This document shows, piece by piece, positions 33,964 through 44,600 of a DNA stretch of 64,000 nucleotides. Origin of the DNA: Acidaminococcus sp. Its GTDB lineage: Bacteria; Bacillota; Negativicutes; Acidaminococcales; Acidaminococcaceae. The notes beneath the pieces are model-generated. The model made no database searches, was not told where the DNA came from, and saw only the letters and a program-made list of their open reading frames with translations. Where the stretch lies: positions 1 through 64,000 of the forward strand of contig DXYB01000005.1 in assembly GCA_019416065.1 (NCBI GenBank). Reading direction: 5' to 3'. The translations under genes and the position numbers were made by a program. How positions within the stretch are numbered: position 1 is the stretch's first letter; every line of letters begins with the position of its first letter.

Positions 33964-35667
33964 TTAGTCCTCTCCAGGAATTTGCAGTACAGCCCCCTGA
34001 TTGGCACTGGTGACCAGGGCCGCATAACGACGCAGGGCGGGGGTAGCTTCTTTGCGCACCGACACAACTTTAGCCAGGCGTTTTTTGATTTCTTCTTCCG
34101 GGACACACAGGGTAAGGGTACGGTTCGGAATATCAATAATAATTTTATCCCCTTCCTCTACAGCAGCAATAGGACCGCCCGCTGCTGCCTCTGGAGAGAC
34201 GTGTCCAATGGCAGGGCCTCTCGTAGATCCAGAAAACCGCCCATCTGTGATCAGCGCGCACATTTCATCCATTCCCCGTCCTACAATCAAGGACGTGACC
34301 ATATGCATTTCCCGCATACCGGGCCCCCCCTTTGGCCCTTCGTACGTAATGACCAGAATATCTCCCTGGCGAATCTTATCACCAGAAACAGCCTTGCAAG
34401 CGTCTTCCATGGAATGGAAGATACGGGCATGTCCCTCAAAATAATACATAGATGGTTTGACCCCGGATTTTTTCACTACCGCTCCGCCCGGGGCCAGATT
34501 CCCATGAAGGATCGCTAGGCCGCCTTCCGGATTTTTAGGATGCTGGAGTGGAAAAATTACATCGTTTTCCACCAAAGGAACACCTTCTAAATTTTCTTTT
34601 AGTGTCTTTCCGGTAACAGTCAGTACAGAAGTATCTAGTTTCGGTTCTAGCGCTTTCATCACTGCAGGAATACCGCCCTGCTCTTCCAGCACCAAAAGCG
34701 GGTATTTGCCCGATGGTTTAATATTGCACAAGTATGGGACTACGCGACTAATCTCGTCAAAATCTTTCAGCGAAATAGGGATCCCTGCCTCGTGGGCAAT
34801 CGCCGGCAGATGAAGTGTGCTGTTGGTAGAAGCCCCCATGGCCATGCTGACAGCAATCCCATTACGAAGAGCTTGCCGGGTCATGATTTTCCGGGGTGTT
34901 AGGTCTTTGTGAATCATTTCTACTATGCGCCGTCCGGATTGTTTAGCAATCCGGCGTTTTTTAGCAGACACGGCATGGGCTAATCCACAACCTGGCAATG
35001 CCATTCCCAGAATTTCTGTAAGACAGCTCATGGTATTGGCCGTTCCCAACATAGAACAGGTCCCTATCCCAGGCAGGGCACTCATTTCCGCTGCTTTTAA
35101 CGCTTCACAAGAAATTTTTCCAGTCTGGGCTTTTCCAATCAACTCCCGCATATCGGTTAAGGTCACCGTATCCATAACGCTACACCGCCCGGGCAGCATA
35201 GGCCCACCTGGCACCATAATGGTAGGAATATTCAGCCGCATAGCCGCCATCAGCATGCCCGGCACGATCTTATCGCATCCCGGCAGCATCACCATGGCAT
35301 CAAACTGATGGGCTTCAATCATGTATTCAATAGAATCGGCAATCACTTCCCGGCTGGGCAATGGATAACGCATGCCCTTGTGCCCTTGGCAAATGCCGTC
35401 ACAAATAGCAATGGTATTAAATTCTCGGGGAATCCCTCCCGCTTCTATAATCCCTTGTTTTACAAAATCTGCGATTTCCCGGAGATGAAAATGGCCAGGC
35501 ACCATTTCTGTAAAAGAATTGACAACGGCTACCATGGGCTTTTTCAAGTCATTTTCGTCCAAACCCGTACTGTATAACAGAGCACGATGGGCCGCTCGCT
35601 CAATTCCGTTGGTTAATTCTCCGCTCCGATAGGGTTTATAATAAAACTGCTCTTTTTTCGTAGACAT
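33964..35667 (-). CDS. ilvD: Dihydroxy-acid dehydratase
   Basis: 567 residues from ATG at 35667 (GGGGGAG site); the extra 48 codons of the open frame are not likely to be translated. Iron-sulfur enzyme of branched-chain amino acid synthesis: it converts 2,3-dihydroxy-isovalerate and 2,3-dihydroxy-3-methylvalerate to the 2-oxo acids. Visible motifs: CDGICQGHKGM, LPGCDKIVPGML and GPKGGPGMREM with the conserved Cys ligands. Usual length. No other ilv or leu gene is adjacent and no T-box is seen in the 116-base gap upstream. Confidence 0.95.
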   Translation of the reverse strand: MSTKKEQFYYKPYRSGELTNGIERAAHRALLYSTGLDENDLKKPMVAVVNSFTEMVPGHFHLREIADFVKQGIIEAGGIPREFNTIAICDGICQGHKGMRYPLPSREVIADSIEYMIEAHQFDAMVMLPGCDKIVPGMLMAAMRLNIPTIMVPGGPMLPGRCSVMDTVTLTDMRELIGKAQTGKISCEALKAAEMSALPGIGTCSMLGTANTMSCLTEILGMALPGCGLAHAVSAKKRRIAKQSGRRIVEMIHKDLTPRKIMTRQALRNGIAVSMAMGASTNSTLHLPAIAHEAGIPISLKDFDEISRVVPYLCNIKPSGKYPLLVLEEQGGIPAVMKALEPKLDTSVLTVTGKTLKENLEGVPLVENDVIFPLQHPKNPEGGLAILHGNLAPGGAVVKKSGVKPSMYYFEGHARIFHSMEDACKAVSGDKIRQGDILVITYEGPKGGPGMREMHMVTSLIVGRGMDEMCALITDGRFSGSTRGPAIGHVSPEAAAGGPIAAVEEGDKIIIDIPNRTLTLCVPEEEIKKRLAKVVSVRKEATPALRRYAALVTSANQGAVLQIPGED

Positions 35668-35783
35668 GCTAACTCCCCCTTTGTCCGCAGCTTTTTTCTT
35701 TCTGCTGTTATTGTAACAAAGGGGAAGTACACTTTCCATCATGTAATTTATGAATAGGATAAACAAAAAAGTTGTGTTACCAA

Positions 35784-37400
35784 TTATTTCTCCAGTAGGT
35801 ACAAAGTGCATAGCATGACCTTTTTCTCATCCCCCTGGTAGGCCTCCGGAGCACCATTGATCTGGGTAAAAATAAGCTTTGTCGTAGCATCCACTTGATA
35901 GGTCATATCTGCTTCTTTCATCGTACCTCCGGATGGATAGTTCCGTAAAAGACTTTTAATGAAAGGCGTTAAGTCAATCTCACGGGCTATTCCTTTACTT
36001 TCTAACAAAAGCTTATTCCTTTTAACCTGGGTATACTGGATCAGTCTCACGGTGCTAAAGCCAGCGACGGAGATGGTTTCGGGTTTATACCAATAATTTA
36101 AGGCCATACGATTTCCGCTGGTCGTAGTAGGCAACACGGCAAGAAGATTTTGATCCTGCAGCTGTTTGACAACAGGATATTTCCAACGCCCTGGTGAACT
36201 GAGTAAATACAGGTAGCTACTTCGTAAAATCTCAGCATCCTCACTTTTTATTGGCTTGCCCTTTTGCAGGATCCCATCTTTTAAAATCTCTGTGCGGGTA
36301 AGCGCACCTTGCAAGCGTTCTGCCTGAAATCTAGCAGGAAAATCATATATATTGAAGGGCGTTATCGTAAGAAACACGACCAATAAAGCCCCCAGTGCAT
36401 ATAATCTTCTGGGAATGCGGTTGGTTCCCCCAAAAAGCAATACACCTACGCCAAATAGTGTGCAGCAAAGAGACAGCCAGCGGAGGGACGTGAGTCCATA
36501 AGCATCCAGTCTGATTTTTACACACCACAGTTGTACTGCCACTACTGGAAGCAATACCAGGCCTCCCCACCGCAGTAAGCGTCCCATCCAAGCTTTTTTT
36601 CGGTCCCAGCAAGAAAAATAAAACAAGGCATACATGGCTACAGCGCAGGATACGTACCAGTTCATAATGCCTACAGGTATTTGCTGCTCTAAAGCGCTTT
36701 TTCCCAAATACAAGTAGAGAATCCCTACGAGAATCAGACCCGCAGGCAGAATAATTTTTAATAGAATTTTTTCATACCAAGCAGGACGCTGCAATGCTTG
36801 CCCTTGTACCGGAATCTGGGATAAAAAGACCTGCCACCCCACCACAAAAAACGCCGTATAAAGTCCCCAACCGTACCAGTCCCAAGGGAAAAAAATCTGT
36901 AACAGCAAGCTGATCCCTGATAGGCATAAGGCGAACAGCAAGAAAACCAAAAAGCCAATGCCCAGCGCACATAGTATCCCACAGAGTAGAGAAGAGAAAA
37001 GTGAAAAACGCCCTTCTTTTTCTTCACAGGCTAGGAAAAGGAACGCAAGAGAAAAGATAAAAGTACCTGGCACCACAAGTAAGACGTAACTAGTAAAGGG
37101 AACTTGATGCAGCGCAAACCAACAGATGCCAAACACAGGGAGCACAATCCAATCCCACCGGTGCGAAAAATCCTCTTTTCTTTCTTGTTTTACATTCCAG
37201 GGAATGGAAAGCCATAGAACAAGTTGCAGCGCCAGCAAACCTTGAGACAAGGGCGTCCATTCCAAAAGCCAGGTCCCGTTTCCCGTCCAAAGTGCAATCC
37301 ATCCGCATAGTGCGACGATACAACTGCCTGCCGTACCGATGGTAAATCTGCGCACGGTCGCAGTCATTTGGCGAAGTCGTGCTTTCAGCAATAGGTTCAT
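35784..37400 (-). CDS. DUF4153 integral membrane protein
   Basis: 538 residues. About a dozen membrane helices fill the first 370 residues, with the DUF4153-like segments WGWGLYTAFFVVGWQVF and DAYGLTSLRWLSLCCTLFGVG, followed by a soluble C-terminal part (ALTRTEILKDGILQKGKPIKSE onward). Function of this family is unknown. AGGAGA lies 6 bases before the ATG. It lies alone after the pyr operon terminator and before ilvD. Confidence 0.7.
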   Translation of the reverse strand: MNLLLKARLRQMTATVRRFTIGTAGSCIVALCGWIALWTGNGTWLLEWTPLSQGLLALQLVLWLSIPWNVKQERKEDFSHRWDWIVLPVFGICWFALHQVPFTSYVLLVVPGTFIFSLAFLFLACEEKEGRFSLFSSLLCGILCALGIGFLVFLLFALCLSGISLLLQIFFPWDWYGWGLYTAFFVVGWQVFLSQIPVQGQALQRPAWYEKILLKIILPAGLILVGILYLYLGKSALEQQIPVGIMNWYVSCAVAMYALFYFSCWDRKKAWMGRLLRWGGLVLLPVVAVQLWCVKIRLDAYGLTSLRWLSLCCTLFGVGVLLFGGTNRIPRRLYALGALLVVFLTITPFNIYDFPARFQAERLQGALTRTEILKDGILQKGKPIKSEDAEILRSSYLYLLSSPGRWKYPVVKQLQDQNLLAVLPTTTSGNRMALNYWYKPETISVAGFSTVRLIQYTQVKRNKLLLESKGIAREIDLTPFIKSLLRNYPSGGTMKEADMTYQVDATTKLIFTQINGAPEAYQGDEKKVMLCTLYLLEK

Positions 37401-37452
37401 AGCAAGTCTCCTAAACCTTACAAGATGGTTCCAGTATTTCTATACGTGAAAA

Positions 37453-37478
37453 GGGAGCAGACAAAAACGTCCACTCCC
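37453..37478 (-). terminator. Terminator of the pyrimidine operon
   Basis: gggag pairs with ctccc and further pairing gac/gtc is present; TTTTC follows on the minus strand, 9 bases after the last gene of the operon. Confidence 0.55.
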
Positions 37479-37486
37479 CTGTTCCA

Positions 37487-38662
37487 TTAATGGTGGAACA
37501 ACCGCACTCCCGTCATAGCCATGGCCATGCCGAATTTATCTGCTGTGGCTATCACCTGATCGTCCCGGATGCTGCCCCCAGTTTGTGCTACGTACTGCAC
37601 CCCACTGCGATGTGCCCGTTCAATATTGTCCCCAAATGGGAAGAAGGCATCGCTGCCTAGGGAGACCCCAGTATTTTGCGCAATCCAGGCCTTGCGCTCT
37701 TCTCTTGTCATTGGTTCTGGTCTTTCCGTAAAGTAATTTTTCCATTGCCCATCGGCCAAGACATCTTCCGCATCGTCGGATAGATACACATCAATGGTAT
37801 TATCCATAACAGGTTTGGCGATATCGCTTCTAAAAGGCAGCGCCAATACCTTGGGGGCTTGCCGCAACCACCATTTATCGGCTTTGTCCCCTGCCAGACG
37901 GGTACAATGCACCCGACTTTGCTGCCCGGCTCCCACGCCAATGGTCTGCCCGTCTTTCACGTAGCAAACAGAGTTGGACTGGGTGTATTTCAGCGTAATC
38001 ATGGCAAGCAGTAGATCCCGTACAGCAGCTTCTGGAATCTCTTTATTTTTTGTAGGGCGATTCTGCAGCAGCGCTGCGGTAATTAAATCATTATTCCGTT
38101 TCTGTTCAAAGGTGATGCCAAAGACTTCCTTGGTTTCCAGATTTGGTGCTTCATAGGCAGGATCAATTTGCACCACATTATAACGACCTTTTTTCTTGGT
38201 CTTCAGAATCTCTAGCGCTTCCAGTTCATAGCCCGGAGCAATCACGCCATCACTGACTTCATGCTGCAGGATTTTGGCCGTAGGAACATCGCATACATCG
38301 GATAAAGCTACATAATCTCCAAAAGAACTCATCCGATCCGCACCCCGGGCACGAGCATAGGCACAAGCTAGAGGAGAGAGTTCCATACCCTCTACCCGAT
38401 ACACTTTTTGCAGCGTTTCAGATAGTGGCAATCCTACCGCAGCTCCGGCTGGACTTACATGTTTAAACGAGGCTGCTGCAGCAAGCCCGGTAGCCTGCTT
38501 GACTTCCTTTACCAATTGCCAGGAATTAAGCGCATCCATAAAATTGATATATCCTGGTTTCCCGTTTAAGACAGTCAGCGGTAAATCCCTTCCGTCCCGC
38601 ATAAAGATCCGTGCAGGAATTTGGTTCGGGTTACAACCATACTTGAGTTTTAATTCTTTCAT
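37487..38662 (-). CDS. Stand-alone AICAR transformylase (PurH C-terminal-type)
   Basis: 391 residues. It matches the AICAR formyltransferase part of PurH (SFKHVSPAGAAVG with the catalytic Lys-His, GQQSRVHCTRLAGDKA, DAFFPFGDNIERA) but has no N-terminal IMP cyclohydrolase domain. Such short forms transfer the formyl group from 10-formyl-THF to AICAR in purine synthesis, leaving ring closure to a separate cyclohydrolase. It follows pyrE after 24 bases and is the last gene of the PyrR-attenuated operon, so a purine step is tied to pyrimidine control. The separate IMP cyclohydrolase is not in the window. Confidence 0.88.
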   Translation of the reverse strand: MKELKLKYGCNPNQIPARIFMRDGRDLPLTVLNGKPGYINFMDALNSWQLVKEVKQATGLAAAASFKHVSPAGAAVGLPLSETLQKVYRVEGMELSPLACAYARARGADRMSSFGDYVALSDVCDVPTAKILQHEVSDGVIAPGYELEALEILKTKKKGRYNVVQIDPAYEAPNLETKEVFGITFEQKRNNDLITAALLQNRPTKNKEIPEAAVRDLLLAMITLKYTQSNSVCYVKDGQTIGVGAGQQSRVHCTRLAGDKADKWWLRQAPKVLALPFRSDIAKPVMDNTIDVYLSDDAEDVLADGQWKNYFTERPEPMTREERKAWIAQNTGVSLGSDAFFPFGDNIERAHRSGVQYVAQTGGSIRDDQVIATADKFGMAMAMTGVRLFHH

Positions 38663-38686
38663 AGAAGTCCCTCCTCACCGATTGCT

Positions 38687-39259
38687 TTATTTACCGGTAC
38701 GGCCCCTTTGGGTCAGTGCTACACCTTGTTTGCACAGCGGACAATCTTCCGGTTTATATGCTTCCACGTCCAGCCGCAAAAGCGGTTCCATACGGCAGCC
38801 AAAATCCACCTTACCCCCGCTGCGGTCCACCAAAAATCCTACACCTACGGGAATGCCGCCTTCTCCTTTTACTACGTCCAGTACTTCCTGGACGCTGCCA
38901 CCTGTAGTCACGATATCTTCTACAATAAGGACTCGTGTCCTCGGTTCAATGTGAAATCCCCGTTTAAAAGCCATCTTGGCATTTACTCTTTCAGTAAAGA
39001 AAAACTTTGTTCCCAGATTTTTGGCGACTTCATACGCCAGCAAAATGCCGCCCGTCATAGGACCTACCACAAGTTCCACTTGGTCATTAATAAAGCGGGA
39101 CGCAATTTCTTTGCACAGGGCCTCTGTATAGTCAGGATGCTGCAGCACATTGAACTTTTCCACATATAGAGGGCTATGCAGCCCACTTGTCAGCAAAAAA
39201 TGGCCATGCATCACAGCGTTCGTTTCTTCCAGCATACCTAGTATTGAAGTATCGTTCAT
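38687..39259 (-). CDS. pyrE: Orotate phosphoribosyltransferase
   Basis: 190 residues. The PRPP-binding loop VLIVEDIVTTGGSVQEVLDVV is present, plus SGLHSPLYVEKF near the start. The C-terminal CPLC (DCPLCKQGVAL) adds a pair of Cys seen in Firmicute forms. It joins orotate and PRPP to give orotidine monophosphate. ATGA overlap with pyrF upstream. Confidence 0.96.
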   Translation of the reverse strand: MNDTSILGMLEETNAVMHGHFLLTSGLHSPLYVEKFNVLQHPDYTEALCKEIASRFINDQVELVVGPMTGGILLAYEVAKNLGTKFFFTERVNAKMAFKRGFHIEPRTRVLIVEDIVTTGGSVQEVLDVVKGEGGIPVGVGFLVDRSGGKVDFGCRMEPLLRLDVEAYKPEDCPLCKQGVALTQRGRTGK

Positions 39260-39978
39260 TCCAGTGCTCCTTCCATTTCCTCCAGGACTTTTTCGGCCGC
39301 CGCTTTTTTATCCGCTGCTTGGGTAATGGGACGCCCTACCACCAAGTGAGTGGCCCCTGCCTGTAACGCAGCAGAAGGCGTGGCAATCCGGCTTTGATCA
39401 TTAGTAGCTGCCCAGGCGGGGCGTACGCCAGGTGTAACGATGAGAAAATCCTTGCCACAGCGGTTGCAAACGCCTGCCGCTTCCTGGGGCGACGCCACCA
39501 CCCCGTTGAGTCCACTTTGTTTGGCAAGTACTGCCAGTTCCAATACTTCTTCTCCAATCGGCAGTCCATAGTGCAATGGCTGCCACTGGGTAGTATCCAT
39601 GCTGGTCAGGACCGTCACTCCAATCAGCTTTGGCGCCGGTTTTCCCAGCTGTGCCGCAGTTTTTTTCACTGCCTTGGCACCCTCTGCCATCATCTTGGGC
39701 CCGCCAACAGTATGCACATTCAAAATATCGGCTCCCAGTGTTGTCAAAACCTGCAGGGCATGGGCAACTGTATTGGGAATATCCTGGAGTTTCAGATCCA
39801 GAAAAACTTTTTTATTTTTTTCTTTTAAATATCGTACCACATCCGGGCCGGCGCCGTAAAATAATTCCATACCGACTTTGTAAAAGGAAACACTATCCCC
39901 TAGATCATCTACCAACGTTTTAGCCTTGGTCAAGTTGGGAACATCTAAGGCCACAATCAATCGTTCTTTTGCATCCAT
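39256..39978 (-). CDS. pyrF: Orotidine 5'-phosphate decarboxylase
   Basis: 240 residues, TIM barrel. Active-site motif FLDLKLQDIPNTV with the catalytic Asp-x-Lys-x-x-Asp is visible; IVTPGVRP and VVGRPIT bind phosphate. It makes UMP from OMP, the last step of the pathway. Confidence 0.96.
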   Translation of the reverse strand: MDAKERLIVALDVPNLTKAKTLVDDLGDSVSFYKVGMELFYGAGPDVVRYLKEKNKKVFLDLKLQDIPNTVAHALQVLTTLGADILNVHTVGGPKMMAEGAKAVKKTAAQLGKPAPKLIGVTVLTSMDTTQWQPLHYGLPIGEEVLELAVLAKQSGLNGVVASPQEAAGVCNRCGKDFLIVTPGVRPAWAATNDQSRIATPSAALQAGATHLVVGRPITQAADKKAAAEKVLEEMEGALE

Positions 39979-39987
39979 TTCTTCTCC

Positions 39988-40926
39988 TTACCTGTTGTGC
40001 GGCAGTGCACGTCCTCGGATTTCCTCTACAGAGTTTGCCCCCACGGTATCCAAGTATTTTTGAATGCCATAACTTATGGTCATTGCCAATTCCGGCTCTA
40101 CAAAATTACTAGTGCCGACCGCTATAGCCGTCGCTCCTGCTAAGATAAACTCCGCGGCATCTTCCCAGCTACTGATTCCGCCCATCCCAATAAGGGGAAC
40201 TTTTACTGCCTGTGCCACCTGGTATACCATCCGTACCGCTACTGGTCGGACTGCCGGACCACTCAGTCCCCCCATTACGTTCTCCAGTACTGGGGCTTGT
40301 GTATGGATATCGATTTTCATGCCTAAAAGCGTGTTGATCAAGCTGATGGCATCGCTGCCTGCAGCTTCAACCGCTCGTGCGATTTCTGTTATATCCGCCA
40401 CGTTGGGGGATAATTTAGTGATAACAGGCTTATGGGTATGACTTTTGGCAGCTTTCACCACACTTTCTGCCGCCTTGGGATCTGTTCCAAAGGCTAAGCC
40501 GCCTTGCGCCACATTAGGGCAGGAAATATTGAGTTCAATGGCTGCCACGCCGGGTACATCCAACATAGCCGCCAGTTCCCCATATTCTTCTGCGCTATCC
40601 CCATCAATATTTACAATCACCGGCGTATGGGTTACCTGTTGTAATTGGGGCAATGTTGTCTTAAGAAAAACTTCTACCCCTGGATTTTCCAAGCCTACGC
40701 AGTTAAGCACCCCCGCAGGAGTTTCTACCAGGCGCTGCCCACTATTGCCAGCACGGGGATGTAGGGTAGTCCCCTTCACGGTAATAGCACCCAGTTGCCC
40801 TAAGTCCAGCAAATCCATAAATTCCAAGCCGAAGCCAAAGGTCCCGGAAGCTGTAGTCACAGGCGTTTTCATAGTAATGCCGGCAATTTGTACCGTCATT
40901 TTCGGGTCATCACAGGGTTTTACCAT
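39988..40926 (-). CDS. pyrD: Dihydroorotate dehydrogenase, NAD-dependent catalytic subunit
   Basis: 312 residues. Class 1B enzyme: SGTFGFG near the start, NISCPN with the catalytic Cys (about residue 137), and IGMGGISSWEDAAEF for FMN binding. It needs PyrK for electron transfer to NAD+. Start at 40926 has GGGAGGT 6 bases upstream and overlaps the end of pyrK by 7 bases; an internal ATG ten codons on lacks such a site. Confidence 0.96.
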   Translation of the reverse strand: MVKPCDDPKMTVQIAGITMKTPVTTASGTFGFGLEFMDLLDLGQLGAITVKGTTLHPRAGNSGQRLVETPAGVLNCVGLENPGVEVFLKTTLPQLQQVTHTPVIVNIDGDSAEEYGELAAMLDVPGVAAIELNISCPNVAQGGLAFGTDPKAAESVVKAAKSHTHKPVITKLSPNVADITEIARAVEAAGSDAISLINTLLGMKIDIHTQAPVLENVMGGLSGPAVRPVAVRMVYQVAQAVKVPLIGMGGISSWEDAAEFILAGATAIAVGTSNFVEPELAMTISYGIQKYLDTVGANSVEEIRGRALPHNR

Positions 40927-41690
40927 TCTGTTACCTCCCGGCTGTCAAATACAGGCCCGTCTTTACAGATTTTCATCCGTTTTCCATGACTTCCCGTACA
41001 GGAGCAAGATAAACAGGCTCCTAACCCGCAGCCCATATATTTTTCCAAGGATACCTGGCAGGGTACGTTATATTGCTCTACAACGGACGCTACTGCTTTC
41101 ATCATGGGCGAAGGACCGCACACATACACCCGGTCATAGGACCCGGTAGATAAAAGGTGTGGCAATAACGCATTTACAGTCCCTTTTGTCCCATAGGAAC
41201 CATCGTCGGTAGTAACATATTGGTTTTGGGTATTGTTTTTAAACAGTTTTTCCCAAAATACTTCTGCCTGGCTCCGTCCCCCAATGAGAACATCCAACGT
41301 ATATAGAGGTGCCCTTTCTGCCAGAAAATGTAGGGGTGCCAGCCCCACACCACCCCCTACCAAAAGGCCCTTCTTGGCATCCAGGGTAAACCCATGGCCC
41401 AGGGGCCCCAATAGATTAATCCGCCGCCCCACATGAAGCTGTCCCAAAAGCTGGGTAGCTTCTCCTACAATTCGGTAGATAAGGGAAAATTTTCCTTCGT
41501 TTTGATTAACGCCTGACACTCCGAAAGGACGGCGCAGCAGCGGCACATGGAGCCCATTGACCCGAACCGTAACAAACTGTCCTGGCTGGGCAATAGAAGC
41601 AATTTCTGGGCAGATAATATCCACTTGCCAGATATCTGCACTTAGACACGTTTGGGCGGCCACAATGCCGTCGATATGCAATGCTGTCAT
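40920..41690 (-). CDS. pyrK: Dihydroorotate dehydrogenase electron-transfer subunit
   Basis: 256 residues. An FAD-binding ferredoxin-reductase fold (VRVNGLHVPLLRRPFGVSG) is followed by an NAD-binding lobe (LLVGGGVGLAPLHFLAER), then the [2Fe-2S] loop GCGLGACLSCSCTGSHGKRMKICKDGP. It passes electrons from PyrD's FMN to NAD+. Four-base gap after carB. Confidence 0.95.
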   Translation of the reverse strand: MTALHIDGIVAAQTCLSADIWQVDIICPEIASIAQPGQFVTVRVNGLHVPLLRRPFGVSGVNQNEGKFSLIYRIVGEATQLLGQLHVGRRINLLGPLGHGFTLDAKKGLLVGGGVGLAPLHFLAERAPLYTLDVLIGGRSQAEVFWEKLFKNNTQNQYVTTDDGSYGTKGTVNALLPHLLSTGSYDRVYVCGPSPMMKAVASVVEQYNVPCQVSLEKYMGCGLGACLSCSCTGSHGKRMKICKDGPVFDSREVTEW

Positions 41691-41693
41691 GCC

Positions 41694-44600
41694 TTACTCC
41701 GTTTTCAGATCTTGCAATGCGACCACACTGATCATATGGCGGTGCCGCATAACTCCCAGGGCATTTTCCAGCGCCCTAGCTGTATCCAGGCTGGTCAGGC
41801 AGGGAATAGCATGCTCCACGGTAGAACGGCGGATTTTAAAACCATCCCGGGTAGCATCCTGTCCGTGGGTAAAAGTATTGATCACCATGCAGATTCGGCC
41901 TTCCTTGATATCATCCAAAAGATTGGGCGTACCGGAACTGGCTTTTTCCACACGTCCTACTTTGATGCCTTTTTGTTCTAGGAAGGCAGCCGTCCCTTTG
42001 GTGGCAACAATTTCATACCCCAACTCCGTCAAGCCTTCAGCAATGGGCGCCATCTCTTCTTTGTCCTGATCGGCTACGGTAACCAAAATAGCTCCGCTTT
42101 TAGGAATATGGAATCCCGCCGCTATGCAGGCTTTGTAGAGCGCCCGGGGGAACTGGCTGTCGATGCACATCACTTCACCAGTAGATTTCATCTCAGGCCC
42201 CAGGGAAATATCCACATCCGCCATTTTATTAAAGGAGAATACCGGCGCTTTCACTGCATAGTAATCTGGGAAATCTTTCAGGCCGCCATGCATTCCCTGC
42301 TCCTTCAGAGAAACGCCCATAGCACATTTAGTTGCCACATCCACCATGGAAATCCCCGTAACTTTGGACAAAAACGGTACAGTACGGCTGGACCGGGGGT
42401 TCACTTCAATCACGTAGAGTTCATCGTCCCGGGCAATATACTGCACATTCATCATGCCGTGCACTTCCAGCTCCAAGGCCAATTTCGTGGTATAGTTAAT
42501 GATTTCGTCAATAATATGCTCACTTAAACTGCGAGGGGGATACACCGCAATAGAGTCACCAGAATGGACACCAGCCCGTTCCACATGCTCCATAATGCCA
42601 GGCAGCAGCACTTCCTTGCCATCGCAGATACAATCCACTTCTACCTCAGTGCCCATGAGGTAATGGTCCACCAACACCGGATGTTCATGGGAAGCCTTTA
42701 CGGCACTGCCCATGTAGTGACGCAGTTCTTCGTCGTTGTAAACGATTTCCATAGCCCGACCACCCAACACATAGCTGGGGCGCACCATCACCGGATACTG
42801 CACATCGTGGGCTGCACGCAAAGCCCCCTCTGTATCAAATACAGTATGACCTTTCGGACGAGGAATTCCCACTTTGTTCAAGAGTTCATCGAACCGTTCC
42901 CGATCTTCTGCACGGTCAATACTATCTACGGAGCTGCCTAGGATCTTTACACCGCACCCATGAAGTGGTCCAGCCAGATTAATAGCGGTCTGCCCACCAA
43001 ATTGTACGATGACGCCTTCTGGCTTTTCCCGGTCAATTACGTTCAGGACATCTTCCAATGTCAATGGTTCAAAGTACAGACGATCCGCTGTATCAAAGTC
43101 AGTGGAAACAGTTTCCGGGTTGTTGTTGACAATAATGGTTTCATAACCAAGATCCTGCAGTGCCCATACCGAATGCACAGAGCAATAGTCAAATTCCACG
43201 CCCTGGCCGATACGGATCGGACCGCTGCCTAGCACCATGACTTTCTTTTTCCCGGTTTCCTCCACTTCATCTTCCACCCCATACGTGGAATAATAATAGG
43301 GAGTCTCCGCATCAAATTCTGCCGCGCAGGTATCCACCATCTTATAAACAGGCGTAATCCCCCACTTTTTCCGCAAAGCGCGTATAGTAAGACCGTCCTT
43401 ATCCCGCCCAGTCAGCTGTCCGATAGTAGCATCAGCAAAGCCATACGTTTTCACGGTGCGCAATAGTTCCGGAGTCAGCTCTTCTGCTTTTAACCGGTTT
43501 TCCAGTTTAACAATATGCAGAATCTTTTCCAGGAAGAATTCATCAATCTTGGTAATGGCGTGGGCTTTTTCCACGGTCATGCCCCGGCGAAATGCCTCAG
43601 CAAGAGTAAAGAGCCGTTCATCATCAATTTTGGTCACTTTAGCAAAGACCTGCTGGTCCGTCAAGGCATGTAATTCCGGCATATCCATGTGAATCAAGCC
43701 GATTTCTAGGCACCGCACGGCCTTTAATAGCCCAGCTTCCATATTCCGTTCAATGGCCATGACTTCCCCGGTAGCTTTCATCTGGGTACCCAGGGTATGA
43801 TCCGCATTCACAAATTTATCAAAGGGCCAGCGAGGAATCTTTAAGACACAATAATCCAACGTTGGTTCAAAACAGGCAGATGTTTTTTTTGTTACAGCGT
43901 TTTCAATCTCATCCAGAGTATAGCCTGCCGCGATTTTGGCTGCTACCTTGGCAATGGGATACCCGGTAGCTTTGGAAGCCAGAGCAGAAGAGCGGGATAC
44001 ACGAGGATTCACTTCAATAACAATGTACTCCTCACTGTCGGGATTCAGGGCATATTGCACGTTGCAGGCCCCTTCCACGCCCAGTTCCCGGACAATGTCA
44101 ATTGCCGCACTTCGCAGCATCTGAACTTCCCTATCCGTTAATGTCTGGCAGGGAGCCACTACAATAGAATCTCCAGTATGTACGCCCACCGGGTCAATAT
44201 TTTCCATGTTACAAACGGTAATGCAGTTATCCGCATGGTCCCGCACTACTTCGTATTCAATTTCTTTCCAACCGGCCACGCTCCGCTCAATCAAAGCCTG
44301 CCCAATCAGAGAATACATCAGCCCTTTGGTAGTGATATCATCCAATTGATCCATATCATGAGCAATACCGCCACCGGTGCCGCCCAAAGTATACGCCGGA
44401 CGAACAATCAAAGGAAAGCCTACTTTTTCAGCAAAGGCTTTAGCTGCTTCCACACTTTCCACGATGGTGCTTTGGGGGATGGGCTGATGAAGCTTTTCCA
44501 TGGTCTCCTTAAAGAGTTCCCGGTCCTCAGCTTTCATGATACTGGGGATCTGCGTTCCCAAAAGCTGTACATTATATTTTTTCAGGATGCCTTGTTTGTC

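Noticed and set aside
33964..35811. T-box or leucine leader before ilvD
   Set aside because: Only 116 bases lie upstream; no T-box core or leader peptide with branched-chain codons was seen.
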